This document shows positions 1 to 7,668 of a stretch of 19,065 nt of DNA, piece by piece. The notes beneath the pieces are model-generated. The model was given only the letters and a program-made list of their open reading frames with translations, searched no databases and was not told where the DNA came from. Within the stretch, counting starts at the first letter, position 1, and every line of letters begins with the position of its first letter. Location: NCBI GenBank assembly GCA_958438955.1, contig CAUBTS010000032.1, positions 1 to 19,065 of the forward strand. The letters are read 5' to 3'. This stretch comes from an uncultured Collinsella sp. (GTDB lineage: Bacteria > Actinomycetota > Coriobacteriia > Coriobacteriales > Coriobacteriaceae). The position numbers and the translations under genes were made by a program.

Positions 1-68
1 GCTATTCGGCCCCGTTGCGACCGGTGGTACTCTTGTATCCGTTTGAAATCGAGCGAAGGAGTGCCGCT

Positions 69-2297
69 ATGGAGCAATCGAGCCTGTTTGGTGACGGCGT
101 GGACATCGATACCGAAACGCCCACGAGCATGGATACCGCTGCACCGGACGATGCCCGTGCCCAGGCGGCAGCGCGTGCGGCCGAGCTGCGCCACGAGCTC
201 GATTACCACGCCTATCGCTACTACATGCTCGATGCGCCCGAGATCACGGACGCCGCCTTTGACAAAATGCTCGTTGAGCTGCAGGAAATTGAGGCGACCT
301 ACCCCGATCTGGTAACGCCCGACAGCTACACCCAACGCGTGGGCGGCTACGTGAGCGAGCAGTTTACGCCGGTCACGCACATGGCGCGCATGTATTCCAT
401 GGACGATGCCATGGATCTGGACGAGCTCGACGCATGGCTCCAGCGCACCGAGGATGCGCTCGGTGCCGGTAACGTCACCTATACCTGCGAGCTCAAGATC
501 GACGGCCTGGGCGTGGCCCTTACCTACCAAAACGGCACCTTCGTACGTGCGGCCACACGTGGCGATGGCACCACGGGCGAGGACGTGTCGCTTAACGTCC
601 GTACCATCAAGGATGTGCCCATGCATCTGTCCGAGGCAGCGCTCGCCCACATGGGTGCCGACCGCGAGCGCACCATTGAGGTACGCGGCGAGGTCTATAT
701 GCCCAAGGGCAGCTTTGTTCGCCTGAATGAAGAGGCCGATGCCGAGGGCCGCGACCCCTTTGCCAATCCGCGCAACGCTGCCGCCGGCAGCCTACGTCAG
801 AAGGATCCCAAGATCACGGCGCGCCGCGATCTTGCCACCTTTATCTATGCCATCGCCGATACCGACCCGCTGCACGTCCACAGTCAGCGCGAGTTCCTCG
901 ATTGGCTGCGTAGCGCCGGCTTTAGCGTCAACCCTAACGTGGCTCGTTGCGCCACGCCCGCCGAGGTCCACGAGTTCTGCGCCCAGGCGCTCGAACATCG
1001 CGGTGACCTGGACTACGACATCGACGGCGTGGTCGTAAAGGTTGACAGCTTTCAACAGCAGCTCGACCTGGGTTTTACCGCCCGCGCGCCGCGCTGGGCC
1101 ATTGCCTTTAAGTTCCCGCCCGAGGAAAAGCAGACCGTCCTGCGCGAAATTCGCATCCAGGTGGGCCGCACCGGTGTGCTCACGCCGGTCGCCGAGTTCG
1201 ACCCGGTGACGGTCGCCGGCTCCACCATCGCGCGCGCCACGCTGCACAACATCGACGAGATCCGTCGTAAAAACGTGCGCGAGGGCGACACCATCATCGT
1301 GCACAAGGCAGGCGACGTAATCCCCGAGGTCGTGGGCCCGGTGCTCGATAAGCGCCCGGCCGATTCGGTCGACTGGCACATGCCCGAGGTCTGCCCCGTG
1401 TGCGGCAGCCCTGTGGTCCACGAGGATGGCGAGGTCGCCTACCGCTGCGTGTCCATCGACTGCCCCGCGCAGCTCAAGGAGCGCCTGCTCCACTGGGTGA
1501 GTCGCGGCTGCATGGATGTCGACGGCCTAGGCGACGAGATTGTCGACAAGATGATCGCCGCCGGGCTGATCCACGATGTCGCGGACTTCTACCAGCTCAC
1601 GGTCGACGACATCGCCGGCTTGGACACGGGGCGCACCTATGCCAGCTCCAACAGCAAAAAGGGCGTCAAGAAGGGCGACCCCATTCCGGTAGGCCTCAAG
1701 ACGGCCGAGAAAATCATCGCCGAGCTCAACAAGTCCAAGAGTCAGCCGCTCGGTCGCGTGCTGTTTGCCCTGGGTATACGCCACGTGGGCAAGAGCGTGG
1801 GCGAGGTCATCGCCGAACGATTCCTGTCGATTGACAAACTTATCTTGGCGAGCGAAGAGGACATCGCCGAGTGCGAGGGCATCGGTCCCAAGATCGCGGC
1901 GAGCGTCAAGCAGTTCCTGGCCGTGCCCGAAAACCTTGCCGTGCTGGAGCGCCTGCGTCAGGCGGGCCTGTCGCTCGAGGTCGACCTGGGCGCCGCGCAC
2001 GCGCAAGCCGCAGCCGACGCTGGCGTGGCGGGCGAGCTCGCCGACGCACAGCCGCTTGCGGGTTTGACCTTCGTGCTCACTGGTACACTCGTCAACCGCA
2101 CGCGCGACGAGGCGGGCGCGGCGCTCAAGGTGCTCGGCGCCAAGGTTTCGGGCAGTGTTTCAAAGAAGACGAGCTATCTGGTCGCCGGCCCCAAAGCGGG
2201 CTCCAAGCTCACCAAAGCCGAGCAGCTGGGCGTACCCGTGCTGGACGAGGACGCACTCGAGCAGATTTTGGCTACTGGTCAGGTGCCCCAGGCTTAG
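69..2297 (+). CDS. ligA: NAD+-dependent DNA ligase LigA
   Basis: Seals nicks in duplex DNA during replication and repair, using NAD+ to adenylate an active-site lysine. The 742-residue protein is slightly longer than the usual ~670, mainly from an N-terminal extension of about 35 residues. Visible parts, in order: an adenylation domain with the KIDG motif (K143); an OB fold; a four-cysteine zinc site (C442, C445, C460, C465); helix-hairpin-helix repeats containing GIGPKIAASV; and a C-terminal BRCT domain from about residue 661 with TFVLTGTL. I chose the ATG at 69 because a GAAGGAG ribosome site at 55-61 stands 7 nt before it. An in-frame TTG at 15 has no such support. The gene stands alone and is closed by the hairpin at 2318-2356. 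An essential housekeeping gene; the identification is secure. Confidence 0.98.
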   Translation: MEQSSLFGDGVDIDTETPTSMDTAAPDDARAQAAARAAELRHELDYHAYRYYMLDAPEITDAAFDKMLVELQEIEATYPDLVTPDSYTQRVGGYVSEQFTPVTHMARMYSMDDAMDLDELDAWLQRTEDALGAGNVTYTCELKIDGLGVALTYQNGTFVRAATRGDGTTGEDVSLNVRTIKDVPMHLSEAALAHMGADRERTIEVRGEVYMPKGSFVRLNEEADAEGRDPFANPRNAAAGSLRQKDPKITARRDLATFIYAIADTDPLHVHSQREFLDWLRSAGFSVNPNVARCATPAEVHEFCAQALEHRGDLDYDIDGVVVKVDSFQQQLDLGFTARAPRWAIAFKFPPEEKQTVLREIRIQVGRTGVLTPVAEFDPVTVAGSTIARATLHNIDEIRRKNVREGDTIIVHKAGDVIPEVVGPVLDKRPADSVDWHMPEVCPVCGSPVVHEDGEVAYRCVSIDCPAQLKERLLHWVSRGCMDVDGLGDEIVDKMIAAGLIHDVADFYQLTVDDIAGLDTGRTYASSNSKKGVKKGDPIPVGLKTAEKIIAELNKSKSQPLGRVLFALGIRHVGKSVGEVIAERFLSIDKLILASEEDIAECEGIGPKIAASVKQFLAVPENLAVLERLRQAGLSLEVDLGAAHAQAAADAGVAGELADAQPLAGLTFVLTGTLVNRTRDEAGAALKVLGAKVSGSVSKKTSYLVAGPKAGSKLTKAEQLGVPVLDEDALEQILATGQVPQA

Positions 2298-2317
2298 GAC
2301 ATCGATAATCAAATTAG

Positions 2318-2356
2318 AAAACCTCCCGGAAAGGCTGATACTTTCCGGGAGGTTTT
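2318..2356 (+). terminator. Rho-independent terminator after ligA
   Basis: A 12-bp perfect GC-rich stem (2322-2333 with 2341-2352, arm CCTCCCGGAAAG) with a 7-nt loop is flanked by AAAA on the left and TTTTT on the right. It begins about 20 bp after the ligA stop and fits an intrinsic terminator. The symmetric A/T flanks mean it could also work on the - strand. Confidence 0.9.
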
Positions 2357-2403
2357 TATTTGGGCGTGGTGGCGGGCAGCATGATCTGCGTCATGTAGGT
2401 TGC
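2356..2403 (-). pseudogene. Possible relic of a gene 3' end (copy A)
   Basis: Read on the - strand, the stretch just beyond the ligA terminator encodes a tail ending TYMTQIMLPATTPK and a TAA stop abutting the hairpin. A similar tail (THVTQITVPVAPAK, then TAA and a hairpin) occurs at 4135-4230. At DNA level 2380-2402 matches 4159-4181 at 19 of 23 positions. No start or upstream homology is visible here, so it may be a remnant of a displaced gene or simply a diverged non-coding repeat. Gene identity unknown. Confidence 0.3.
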
Positions 2404-2513
2404 TGAGGGTGACCCTGCGGAGCGGTGTCGTTCCGGAGCGATAGAAGATTCATGCAAAGCAAAGGGGCCCCGCAGTGAGGTCCCACAACGGGCTGCCCCA
2501 TTGTGATGAGTTT

Positions 2514-2545
2514 TATACACTTTAACATTAATATTAACGTGTATA
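2514..2545. promoter_or_regulatory. Palindromic operator upstream of the first toxin-antitoxin module
   Basis: A 32-bp palindrome in which 14 of 16 base pairs match: outer arms TATACAC (2514-2520) and GTGTATA (2539-2545) around an AT-rich core with TTAATATTAA. It ends 35 bp before the antitoxin ATG, and a -10-like TATACT (2542-2547) overlaps its right arm. Antitoxins of this type usually repress their own operon by binding such sites, so an autoregulatory operator is likely by inference. Confidence 0.6.
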
Positions 2546-2580
2546 CTTAGCAGTGAAGATATATGTTGAGAGGAGCAGTT

Positions 2581-2973
2581 ATGGTTACCGTCGCGTTTTC
2601 GGAACTGCGCCAAAACCTTACGCAGGTGGCCGAAAAGGTTGCCAATGAGGGCGAGGAGGTTGTGGTCTTCAAGCGGAGCAAGCCGTTGTTCAAGATCGTG
2701 CCGCTCGACTATGAAGGTCCAGTTACGGTGGAATATGACGCTGCCCAGGAGCGTGGGGGCGCAAAACCGACGTGCGGCACGGGCAAGCCCAAGCGCGACG
2801 TGGGTACGATGTGGCATCCCAAGATCACCTGGAAGGAGATTCGCGAGATGCTCGCGGAGGATGAGGACTACCAGGAGTATCTCGATATCGTAGCCAAAAT
2901 GCCAAAGGGAACGCCGCTCGATACGATGACGGTTGAAGATGAAAAGCGCGTCGCGAGGGAGCGCTACCTATGA
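2581..2973 (+). CDS. Phd/YefM-like antitoxin with long C-terminal extension
   Basis: A 130-residue protein. The N-terminal ~50 residues (VTVAFSELRQNLTQVAEKV, then VVVFKRSKPLFKIVPLD) have the Phd/YefM pattern: a strand, a helix carrying the S-E-L-R-Q-N-L motif and two further strands, a fold that binds operator DNA. The remaining ~80 residues are longer than in most antitoxins and presumably neutralise the toxin; the extension has a basic, Gly/Lys-rich middle and an acidic helix. ATG 2581 is chosen over ATG 2563 because GAGAGGAG at 2568-2575 is a good ribosome site for it. Its last codons overlap the PIN toxin start (ATGA at 2970), so the two are translationally coupled. Expected to be autoregulated through the palindrome at 2514-2545. 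Confidence 0.8.
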   Translation: MVTVAFSELRQNLTQVAEKVANEGEEVVVFKRSKPLFKIVPLDYEGPVTVEYDAAQERGGAKPTCGTGKPKRDVGTMWHPKITWKEIREMLAEDEDYQEYLDIVAKMPKGTPLDTMTVEDEKRVARERYL

Positions 2974-3392
2974 GAGCATTTCTCGATACCAATTTTCTGC
3001 TCGATTGCGTGCTTCCGGGCCGGCCGGAGCACGCAGCGGCGCAAACGATCAAGGGGCTCGTCGACGTGGGGCTTATCGAAGGCGTTGTTTCGGCCTGCTC
3101 TCTCAAGGACGCGTATTACATTCTCACCAAACAGGCCGGCGAGGCGCGCGGGCGCGAGGTAGTGCGCGACTGCCTTAAGAGCTACTCGGTAGAGTCTCTC
3201 GACCAAGAGGCTTGTTTTGCCTCCGCCTATTCCGATGAGCCGGACTTTGAGGACGGCTGTATCCGTGCGATGGCCGAGCGTGCCGGCGTGGACTTTATTA
3301 TCACGCGTGACCGCGCCGCTTTTGTGCGCTCGACCATCAAGACCTTCTCGCCTGCAGAGTTCATCCGTGCGTTTCCGATTCCGGAGGAGTAA
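2970..3392 (+). CDS. PIN-domain ribonuclease toxin (VapC-like)
   Basis: A 140-residue protein with the layout of a PIN_3-type toxin, a Mg2+-dependent RNase that cuts RNA when its antitoxin is lost. Visible acidic residues that would form the metal site: D6 in FLDTNFLLD, D46 in SLKDAYYIL, the DFEDG motif near residue 91-95, and the aspartate of IITRDRAAF near residue 112. Its start overlaps the antitoxin stop by 4 nt, the usual toxin-antitoxin arrangement. The antitoxin is Phd/YefM-like rather than VapB-like, a mixed pairing also known in other genomes. The target RNA cannot be read from sequence. Family call is firm; the name vapC would be only by analogy. Confidence 0.87.
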   Translation: MRAFLDTNFLLDCVLPGRPEHAAAQTIKGLVDVGLIEGVVSACSLKDAYYILTKQAGEARGREVVRDCLKSYSVESLDQEACFASAYSDEPDFEDGCIRAMAERAGVDFIITRDRAAFVRSTIKTFSPAEFIRAFPIPEE

Positions 3393-3464
3393 AACCGCCA
3401 TATCGAGGACTGTCTCCAGTGTGGTAGATCTTCTGTAGCCGACGCTCGTTAGTTGAGCTACACT

Positions 3465-3488
3465 TCATAATTATGTACATAATTATGA
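3465..3488. promoter_or_regulatory. 24-bp perfect palindrome, likely operator of the second TA module
   Basis: A perfect 24-bp palindrome centred between 3476 and 3477. It is built from two copies of CATAATTATG (3466-3475 and 3478-3487), each itself a palindrome, around a central TA. It ends 12 bp before the antitoxin ATG and contains -10-like hexamers (CATAAT, TATGAT), so bound antitoxin would block transcription. Nested symmetry suggests two dimers side by side. Confidence 0.75.
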
Positions 3489-3500
3489 TTGGAGTTGAAC

Positions 3501-3770
3501 ATGCCCGTTTGCGTTCCAATTAAAGATATGCGGGACACCGCGAAATTCTCGGAGCTCGTTGAAACTACTCCTGGTCCAGTGACTGTTACAAAAAACGGCT
3601 ATAGCAAATTTGTTGTACTTCGATCCGAGGACTACGACCTCATGGTTCAGGAACAGGCTAAGGCTCGCCTGATGGCTCGTATAGCTGTGGCCGAGCGGGA
3701 GCGTGCTGCCGGCACGGCGCGTGATGCCTTTGAGGCCCTCGATGACCTTGAGGCAAAATATGGCTTATAA
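3501..3770 (+). CDS. YefM/Phd-family antitoxin
   Basis: An 89-residue antitoxin. The N-terminal half (VPIKDMRDTAKFSELVE, then GPVTVTKNGYSKFVVLRSEDYDLM) is a clear YefM/Phd DNA-binding fold. The C-terminal half is a charged helix (RLMARIAVAERERAAG) that would wrap the toxin. ATG 3501 has GGAG at 3491-3494 in front; an upstream TTG at 3489 has no ribosome site. It lies directly after the 24-bp palindrome, its probable operator, and overlaps the toxin gene by 11 nt. This module is distinct in sequence from the first one, so cross-neutralisation is not expected, though that is inference. Confidence 0.88.
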   Translation: MPVCVPIKDMRDTAKFSELVETTPGPVTVTKNGYSKFVVLRSEDYDLMVQEQAKARLMARIAVAERERAAGTARDAFEALDDLEAKYGL

Positions 3771-4095
3771 CGTCAAGATTTTGCCTTCAGCTGGACAAGA
3801 AGTTGACGATATCGTTGATTATCTATTGGGGCATGGTATTTTTACTGCCCGGCGCTTTCTTGATAAATACCGTAGTCAGCTCCAGCTTCTTCAAAGTGGT
3901 GTAGTTGACTACGGCTTATCGAAGTTGCCCGAGCTTGCAGTGCTTGGTTACCATGCTTGCCTCGTTAATTCTTATGTAATGCTTTATTACTACGATAACG
4001 AGGACGTTGTGGTTGCCCATGTTTTTCACCAAAGCCAAGATTATGCCGCATTGGTGATATCTAGGAATCGATTCGAGTTGCTGGATGATGATTAG
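3760..4095 (+). CDS. RelE/ParE-family toxin
   Basis: A 111-residue protein with the ParE/RelE pattern: YNVKILPSAGQEVDDIVDYLL at the N-terminus, a two-helix hairpin, then strands ending in YVMLYYYDNEDVVVAHVFHQSQDYAALV. The VVVAHVFHQSQDY stretch corresponds to the conserved strand before the C-terminus in ParE/RelE toxins. Members either cut mRNA on the ribosome or poison gyrase; sequence alone does not decide which. ATG 3760 lies inside the antitoxin gene, with TTGAGG at 3749-3754 as ribosome site, giving a coupled pair. Local base composition is more AT-rich than ligA, consistent with acquisition. Followed at once by a hairpin starting within its stop codon. Confidence 0.87.
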   Translation: MAYNVKILPSAGQEVDDIVDYLLGHGIFTARRFLDKYRSQLQLLQSGVVDYGLSKLPELAVLGYHACLVNSYVMLYYYDNEDVVVAHVFHQSQDYAALVISRNRFELLDDD

Positions 4096-4138
4096 TAAGA
4101 ACCGCCCGGAAGCACGATGCCTTCCGGGCGGTTCTTAC
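4095..4138. terminator. Bidirectional hairpin between convergent genes
   Basis: An 18-bp perfect stem (4095-4112 with 4121-4138) with an 8-nt loop, located between the toxin (+) and the MATE gene (-). It lacks a long T run on either side, but TTCTTACTTT follows on the + strand. Likely ends both transcripts. Its core CCGCCCGGAAG resembles the ligA terminator. Confidence 0.75.
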
Positions 4139-4232
4139 TTTGCTGGGGCAACCGGCACCGTGATTTGCGTCACGTGGGTTGTGGGGTCGTTGCTGATGAT
4201 GTCGTCGATGAGGGCGATTTCGCGTTGCCCCG
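4135..4232 (-). pseudogene. Possible relic of a gene 3' end (copy B)
   Basis: On the - strand this 98-bp gap reads as an open tail, about 31 codons including IALIDDIISNDPTTHV and TQITVPVAPAK, then TAA. It is out of frame with the MATE gene that ends at 4233. No start codon or ribosome site fits, so it would be the broken end of a gene. The last ~15 residues resemble copy A at 2356-2403. The form is loosely reminiscent of a LacI-type regulator C-terminus, but that is too weak to claim. Confidence 0.3.
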
Positions 4233-5579
4233 CTACGCTGCCAACTTGTCAAAAGCCCCGCGCCGGTTGAGCACGGTAAACGCGATAACACAGATGACTG
4301 CCGACAGAATCGACCCGCACGGCGAAGCGATGCCCATGGGAAACAGCGTGTCGGAATAGGCGTTCGACAGCAGCCACGCGCCCGGCACGCGAATGAGCGC
4401 CACGGCCAGCACGTTGTGCGCAAAGCCGATGTAGCTCTTGCCATACGCAGCGAAAAAGCCGCTAAAGCAAATGTGGATGCCGGCAAAAATCGCGTCGAAA
4501 ATATAGCTGCGCATATAGCCGGTGCCGGCCGCGACCACCGCAGAGTCCTTGGCAAAAAAGCCGATAAACGCCGGCGCCACCAGCCATATCAGCACCGTGA
4601 TCAGGCAGCCGTACACCACCGAGATCGTCATGGCGTCTTTAAGCACCTGACATGCGCGGTCGCCCTTGCCCGCGCCGGCGTTTTGCGCCGTGAGCGCGCT
4701 GACGGTGGCACCCATGGAACTCGGCACAATGAACAAAAAGCTGATCATCTTCTCGACCAGGCCCACGGCGGCGGCGTCGACGAGCCCTCGGTGGTTGGCA
4801 ATGACGGTGATGAACATAAACGCCACCTGGATGCAGCCGTCCTGCACGGCCACGGGCACGCCGATCTTAAGAATGCTGCCGAGCACCTCGGGCTGGGGGC
4901 GCAGGTCGCTGCGCTTAACGTGGATGTTCGTGCGGCGGCTCTTGAGCCACACGAGTGCGAGGGCAACGCTGGCCGTCTGGGCGGTTACCGTGCCGAGCGC
5001 CGCGCCCACGGGGCCGAGCCCCATGTGCCCGATAAACAGAAAATCGAGCGCGATGTTAATGATGCACGCCACGCCGATCACGTACATGGGCGAGCGCGAA
5101 TCGCCCAGCCCGCGAAAGATGGCCGAAAGAATGTTGTATGCGGCGATAAACGGAATGCCGACAAAGCAGATACGCAGGTAGGCGGCGGTTCCTTCGACTG
5201 CCTCGGCCGGCGTGCCAATGAGCGCCACGATTTGCGGGCACAGTGCGAGCAGGATAGCGGCCAGCACCACCGAGACACCCATAAAGAGCGTGATGGTGTT
5301 GCCGATGGCGGTCTCGGCGCGGTCGAAGCGACGCGAGCCCACGGCGTGGCCGACGATGACCGTCGTTCCCATGGCCAGGCCCACGAGCGTCACGGTAATG
5401 ATATAGAGCGTCTGCGCGCCATTACCCACGGCGGTGATGCCGGCGGCGCCGCTAAACTGCCCCATCATGTACAGGTCGGCCATGCCGTAGAGCATCTGCA
5501 AAAAGTACGAGAGCATATAGGGCAGGGCAAAGACCGCGATGGTCTTAAGGACATTGCCGCGTGTGAGGTCGTGTTCCAT
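4233..5579 (-). CDS. MATE-family multidrug/cation antiporter
   Basis: A 448-residue inner-membrane protein with about 12 hydrophobic segments in two similar halves, the normal MATE length. The N-terminus MEHDLTRGNVLKTIAVFALP is the typical MATE start, with the helix-1 pattern P-x-x-L-x-x-F. Other marks are GLAMGTTVIVGHAVGSRR after the second helix, FRGLGDSRSPMY in the middle, and the repeat-2 counterpart SALTAQNAGAGKGDRA. MATE proteins expel drugs or metabolites in exchange for Na+ or H+. Its ribosome site is weak. It is divergent from the ABC exporter at 5839, and its promoter at 5620-5650 has MerR-type geometry, suggesting induction by a toxic ligand. Substrate unknown. Confidence 0.95.
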   Translation of the reverse strand: MEHDLTRGNVLKTIAVFALPYMLSYFLQMLYGMADLYMMGQFSGAAGITAVGNGAQTLYIITVTLVGLAMGTTVIVGHAVGSRRFDRAETAIGNTITLFMGVSVVLAAILLALCPQIVALIGTPAEAVEGTAAYLRICFVGIPFIAAYNILSAIFRGLGDSRSPMYVIGVACIINIALDFLFIGHMGLGPVGAALGTVTAQTASVALALVWLKSRRTNIHVKRSDLRPQPEVLGSILKIGVPVAVQDGCIQVAFMFITVIANHRGLVDAAAVGLVEKMISFLFIVPSSMGATVSALTAQNAGAGKGDRACQVLKDAMTISVVYGCLITVLIWLVAPAFIGFFAKDSAVVAAGTGYMRSYIFDAIFAGIHICFSGFFAAYGKSYIGFAHNVLAVALIRVPGAWLLSNAYSDTLFPMGIASPCGSILSAVICVIAFTVLNRRGAFDKLAA

Positions 5580-5619
5580 GGGCGGGGCTTTCTGGCTTGG
5601 TTCGTTTAGCTACCAGTGT

Positions 5620-5650
5620 AGTGAAAACCCTACAACGATTGTAGAGTCAA
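5620..5650 (-). promoter_or_regulatory. MerR-type promoter of the MATE gene
   Basis: On the - strand: -35 TTGACT (5650-5645), a 19-bp spacer, -10-like TTCACT (5625-5620). The spacer holds an inverted repeat, CTACAA-3 nt-TTGTAG (5630-5644). An overlong 19-bp spacer filled by a dyad is the hallmark of promoters that MerR-family activators twist into register. The ATG is about 40 nt downstream. No merR-like gene lies in the window. Confidence 0.55.
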
Positions 5651-5769
5651 GGTTTGTGTTGACGCCGGAGCGAAAAAAGTCTCGCGCACCATTATTCCGA
5701 GTGAATATGGACACACATCACGAGAACTCGCCGCCGGCGCTAACCTTGCAGAAAACGATTTCGGAATAC

Positions 5770-5799
5770 TTGACACCATTATTCGGCGCGCAATAATAC
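5770..5799 (+). promoter_or_regulatory. Promoter of the ABC exporter operon
   Basis: A perfect -35 TTGACA (5770-5775) is followed after 16 bp by AATAAT (5792-5797), or after 18 bp by TAATAC. An inverted repeat, ATTATT-8 nt-AATAAT (5778-5797), spans the spacer and -10, a likely repressor site. CACCATTATTC occurs both here (5774-5784) and at 5687-5697. Confidence 0.6.
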
Positions 5800-5838
5800 G
5801 TGCGTTTGCGAACAACGTTTGATGGGGGTTGAACCTGC

Positions 5839-7668
5839 GTGCGCAATCTCAAAATACTGTTTTCCTATCTAGGGGCATACCGTCGCGATGCCATCCTCGG
5901 CGTGTTCTTTGTGTCGGTCGAGACGGTGCTCGAGCTGTTTATCCCGGTCATCATGGCCAACATCATCGATGTGGGCGTGCCTGCGTGTGATATCAACTAC
6001 ATGCTGCTACAGGGTGCGTACATGTTGGTGTGCGCTGCGCTTTCGCTGGTACTGGGCTTGGGTTATGCCCGCACGTCCGCCCGCGTTGCCTCGGGCCTAG
6101 GCGCCAACCTGCGCGAGGCCGAGTACAAAAAGATTCAAACGCTCGCCTTTGGCAACCTGGACAACTACGACGCCAGCTCGCTCGTCACCCGCATGACCAC
6201 GGACATCACCGTTATCCAAAATGCTGTGGGCAACGGCTTTCGCCCTATGGTGCGCGGCCCGGTGACGCTTATCGTCGGCCTTATCTACGCGCTGATGCTG
6301 TCGCGCCCGCTCGCCACCGTCTTTGCGATCATCTTGCCCGTGCTGGCAATCGTGCTGGGCGTCATCACCTATCGCGTGAGTCCGCTCTACCGCCAACTCC
6401 AGACCTCGATGGACCACCTCAACGGCGTGGTACAGGAGGACCTCACCGCCGTGCGTGCCGTCAAGGCCTACGTTCGTACCGAGCACGAGGAGGCCAAGTT
6501 CGACACCGTCAATACCGAGCTCGCGCGCACTGCGACAAAGACCTTTGGCAGCGCGGTGCTCAACCTGCCGGTGTTTCAGCTGTCGATGTACGTGGCTGCG
6601 CTCTCCATCCTGTGGATTGGCGGCCGCATGATTCTCGCCGGCAAGTTGGGTGTAGGCTCTCTCACGGGCTTTATGAGCTACGTGCTGCTGATCATGAACT
6701 CGCTCATGATGATTTCCAACGTGTTTTTGCTGCTCACGCGCGCTCTTACGAGTGTGGGCCGTATCGCCGAGGTGCTCGACGAGGAACCCTTTATCGCCAA
6801 CCCTGCGGGAGACCTCGCGACTGCGGCGCCAGCGGACGGCAGTATCGAGTTTCGCGACGTTTCCTTTAAATACCGCGCGGATGCAGCCGAGGATGTGCTC
6901 GAGCATATCGACCTTCGCATCGAGAGCGGCTCGACGGTGGGCATCCTCGGCGGCACGGGCTCGGGCAAGAGCTCGCTTGTGCAGCTGATTGCGCGCCTGT
7001 ACGACGCTACCGAGGGCGCCGTGCTTGTGGGCGGACGTGACGTGCGTGACTACGACCTCGCGACCCTACGCGACGCCGTGGGCATTGTGCTGCAAAAGAA
7101 CGTGCTGTTTACGGGCACCGTGCGCGAGAATCTGCAGTGGGGCAATCCGCAGGCGTCGGACGATGAGCTCCTCGCGGCTTGCCGCGCGGCGTGCGTGGAC
7201 GAGTTCCTTGATCGCATCGGCGGGCTGGACGGCGAGTTGGGCCAAGGCGGCGCCGGTGTCTCGGGTGGCCAGAAGCAACGCCTGTGCATCGCGCGCACGC
7301 TGCTCAAGCATCCGCGCGTGCTCATTTTTGATGACTCCACCAGCGCGGTCGATATGGCGACCGACGCTAAGATTCGCGAGCACATCGCCCGGATTTCCGA
7401 TACGACCGTGCTCATCATCGCCCAGCGCATCGCGAGTGTCATGGATGCCGATCGCATTGTGGTGTTGGACGACGGTCGTGTCCACGGCGTGGGCACGCAC
7501 GAGGAGCTGCTGGCGGGCGACAACATCTACCAGGAGATTTACGCCTCGCAGATGGAGTTTGCGAGGAACGCGGAAGCCGGCGACGGCAGTGACGATGGTT
7601 GCGCGAATGATCCGTTTTCCTCCGTCGCATGCGGATCGCCCTTGGAAGGGGGTGAGCGTCATGCCTAA
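5839..7668 (+). CDS. ABC exporter half-transporter, degenerate-site subunit
   Basis: A 609-residue type I (B-family) exporter subunit: six-helix membrane domain (about 1-310), then a nucleotide-binding domain. Walker A GGTGSGKS is at 371-378 and the signature SGGQ at 475-478. Walker B reads LIFDDST, with D499 where the catalytic glutamate should be, and the switch histidine is Q529 (IIAQR). Both changes mark the non-hydrolytic site of heterodimeric exporters such as BmrC/BmrD or TM287/288. The start is GTG 5839, with GGGGG at 5824-5828. The downstream gene overlaps it by 8 nt and supplies the active partner. Divergence from a MATE pump suggests drug or toxic-metabolite export. Substrate unknown. 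The last ~35 residues, rich in Gly/Ser/Asp, have no evident domain. Confidence 0.95.
   Translation: MRNLKILFSYLGAYRRDAILGVFFVSVETVLELFIPVIMANIIDVGVPACDINYMLLQGAYMLVCAALSLVLGLGYARTSARVASGLGANLREAEYKKIQTLAFGNLDNYDASSLVTRMTTDITVIQNAVGNGFRPMVRGPVTLIVGLIYALMLSRPLATVFAIILPVLAIVLGVITYRVSPLYRQLQTSMDHLNGVVQEDLTAVRAVKAYVRTEHEEAKFDTVNTELARTATKTFGSAVLNLPVFQLSMYVAALSILWIGGRMILAGKLGVGSLTGFMSYVLLIMNSLMMISNVFLLLTRALTSVGRIAEVLDEEPFIANPAGDLATAAPADGSIEFRDVSFKYRADAAEDVLEHIDLRIESGSTVGILGGTGSGKSSLVQLIARLYDATEGAVLVGGRDVRDYDLATLRDAVGIVLQKNVLFTGTVRENLQWGNPQASDDELLAACRAACVDEFLDRIGGLDGELGQGGAGVSGGQKQRLCIARTLLKHPRVLIFDDSTSAVDMATDAKIREHIARISDTTVLIIAQRIASVMDADRIVVLDDGRVHGVGTHEELLAGDNIYQEIYASQMEFARNAEAGDGSDDGCANDPFSSVACGSPLEGGERHA

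Noticed and set aside
1..68. End of an upstream gene or ligA promoter
   Set aside because: Too short; no clear stop codon context or promoter hexamers can be assigned.
4416..5609. A 397-codon + strand frame over the MATE gene
   Set aside because: His/Arg/Ala-rich shadow with no domain pattern; the - strand MATE reading is unambiguous.
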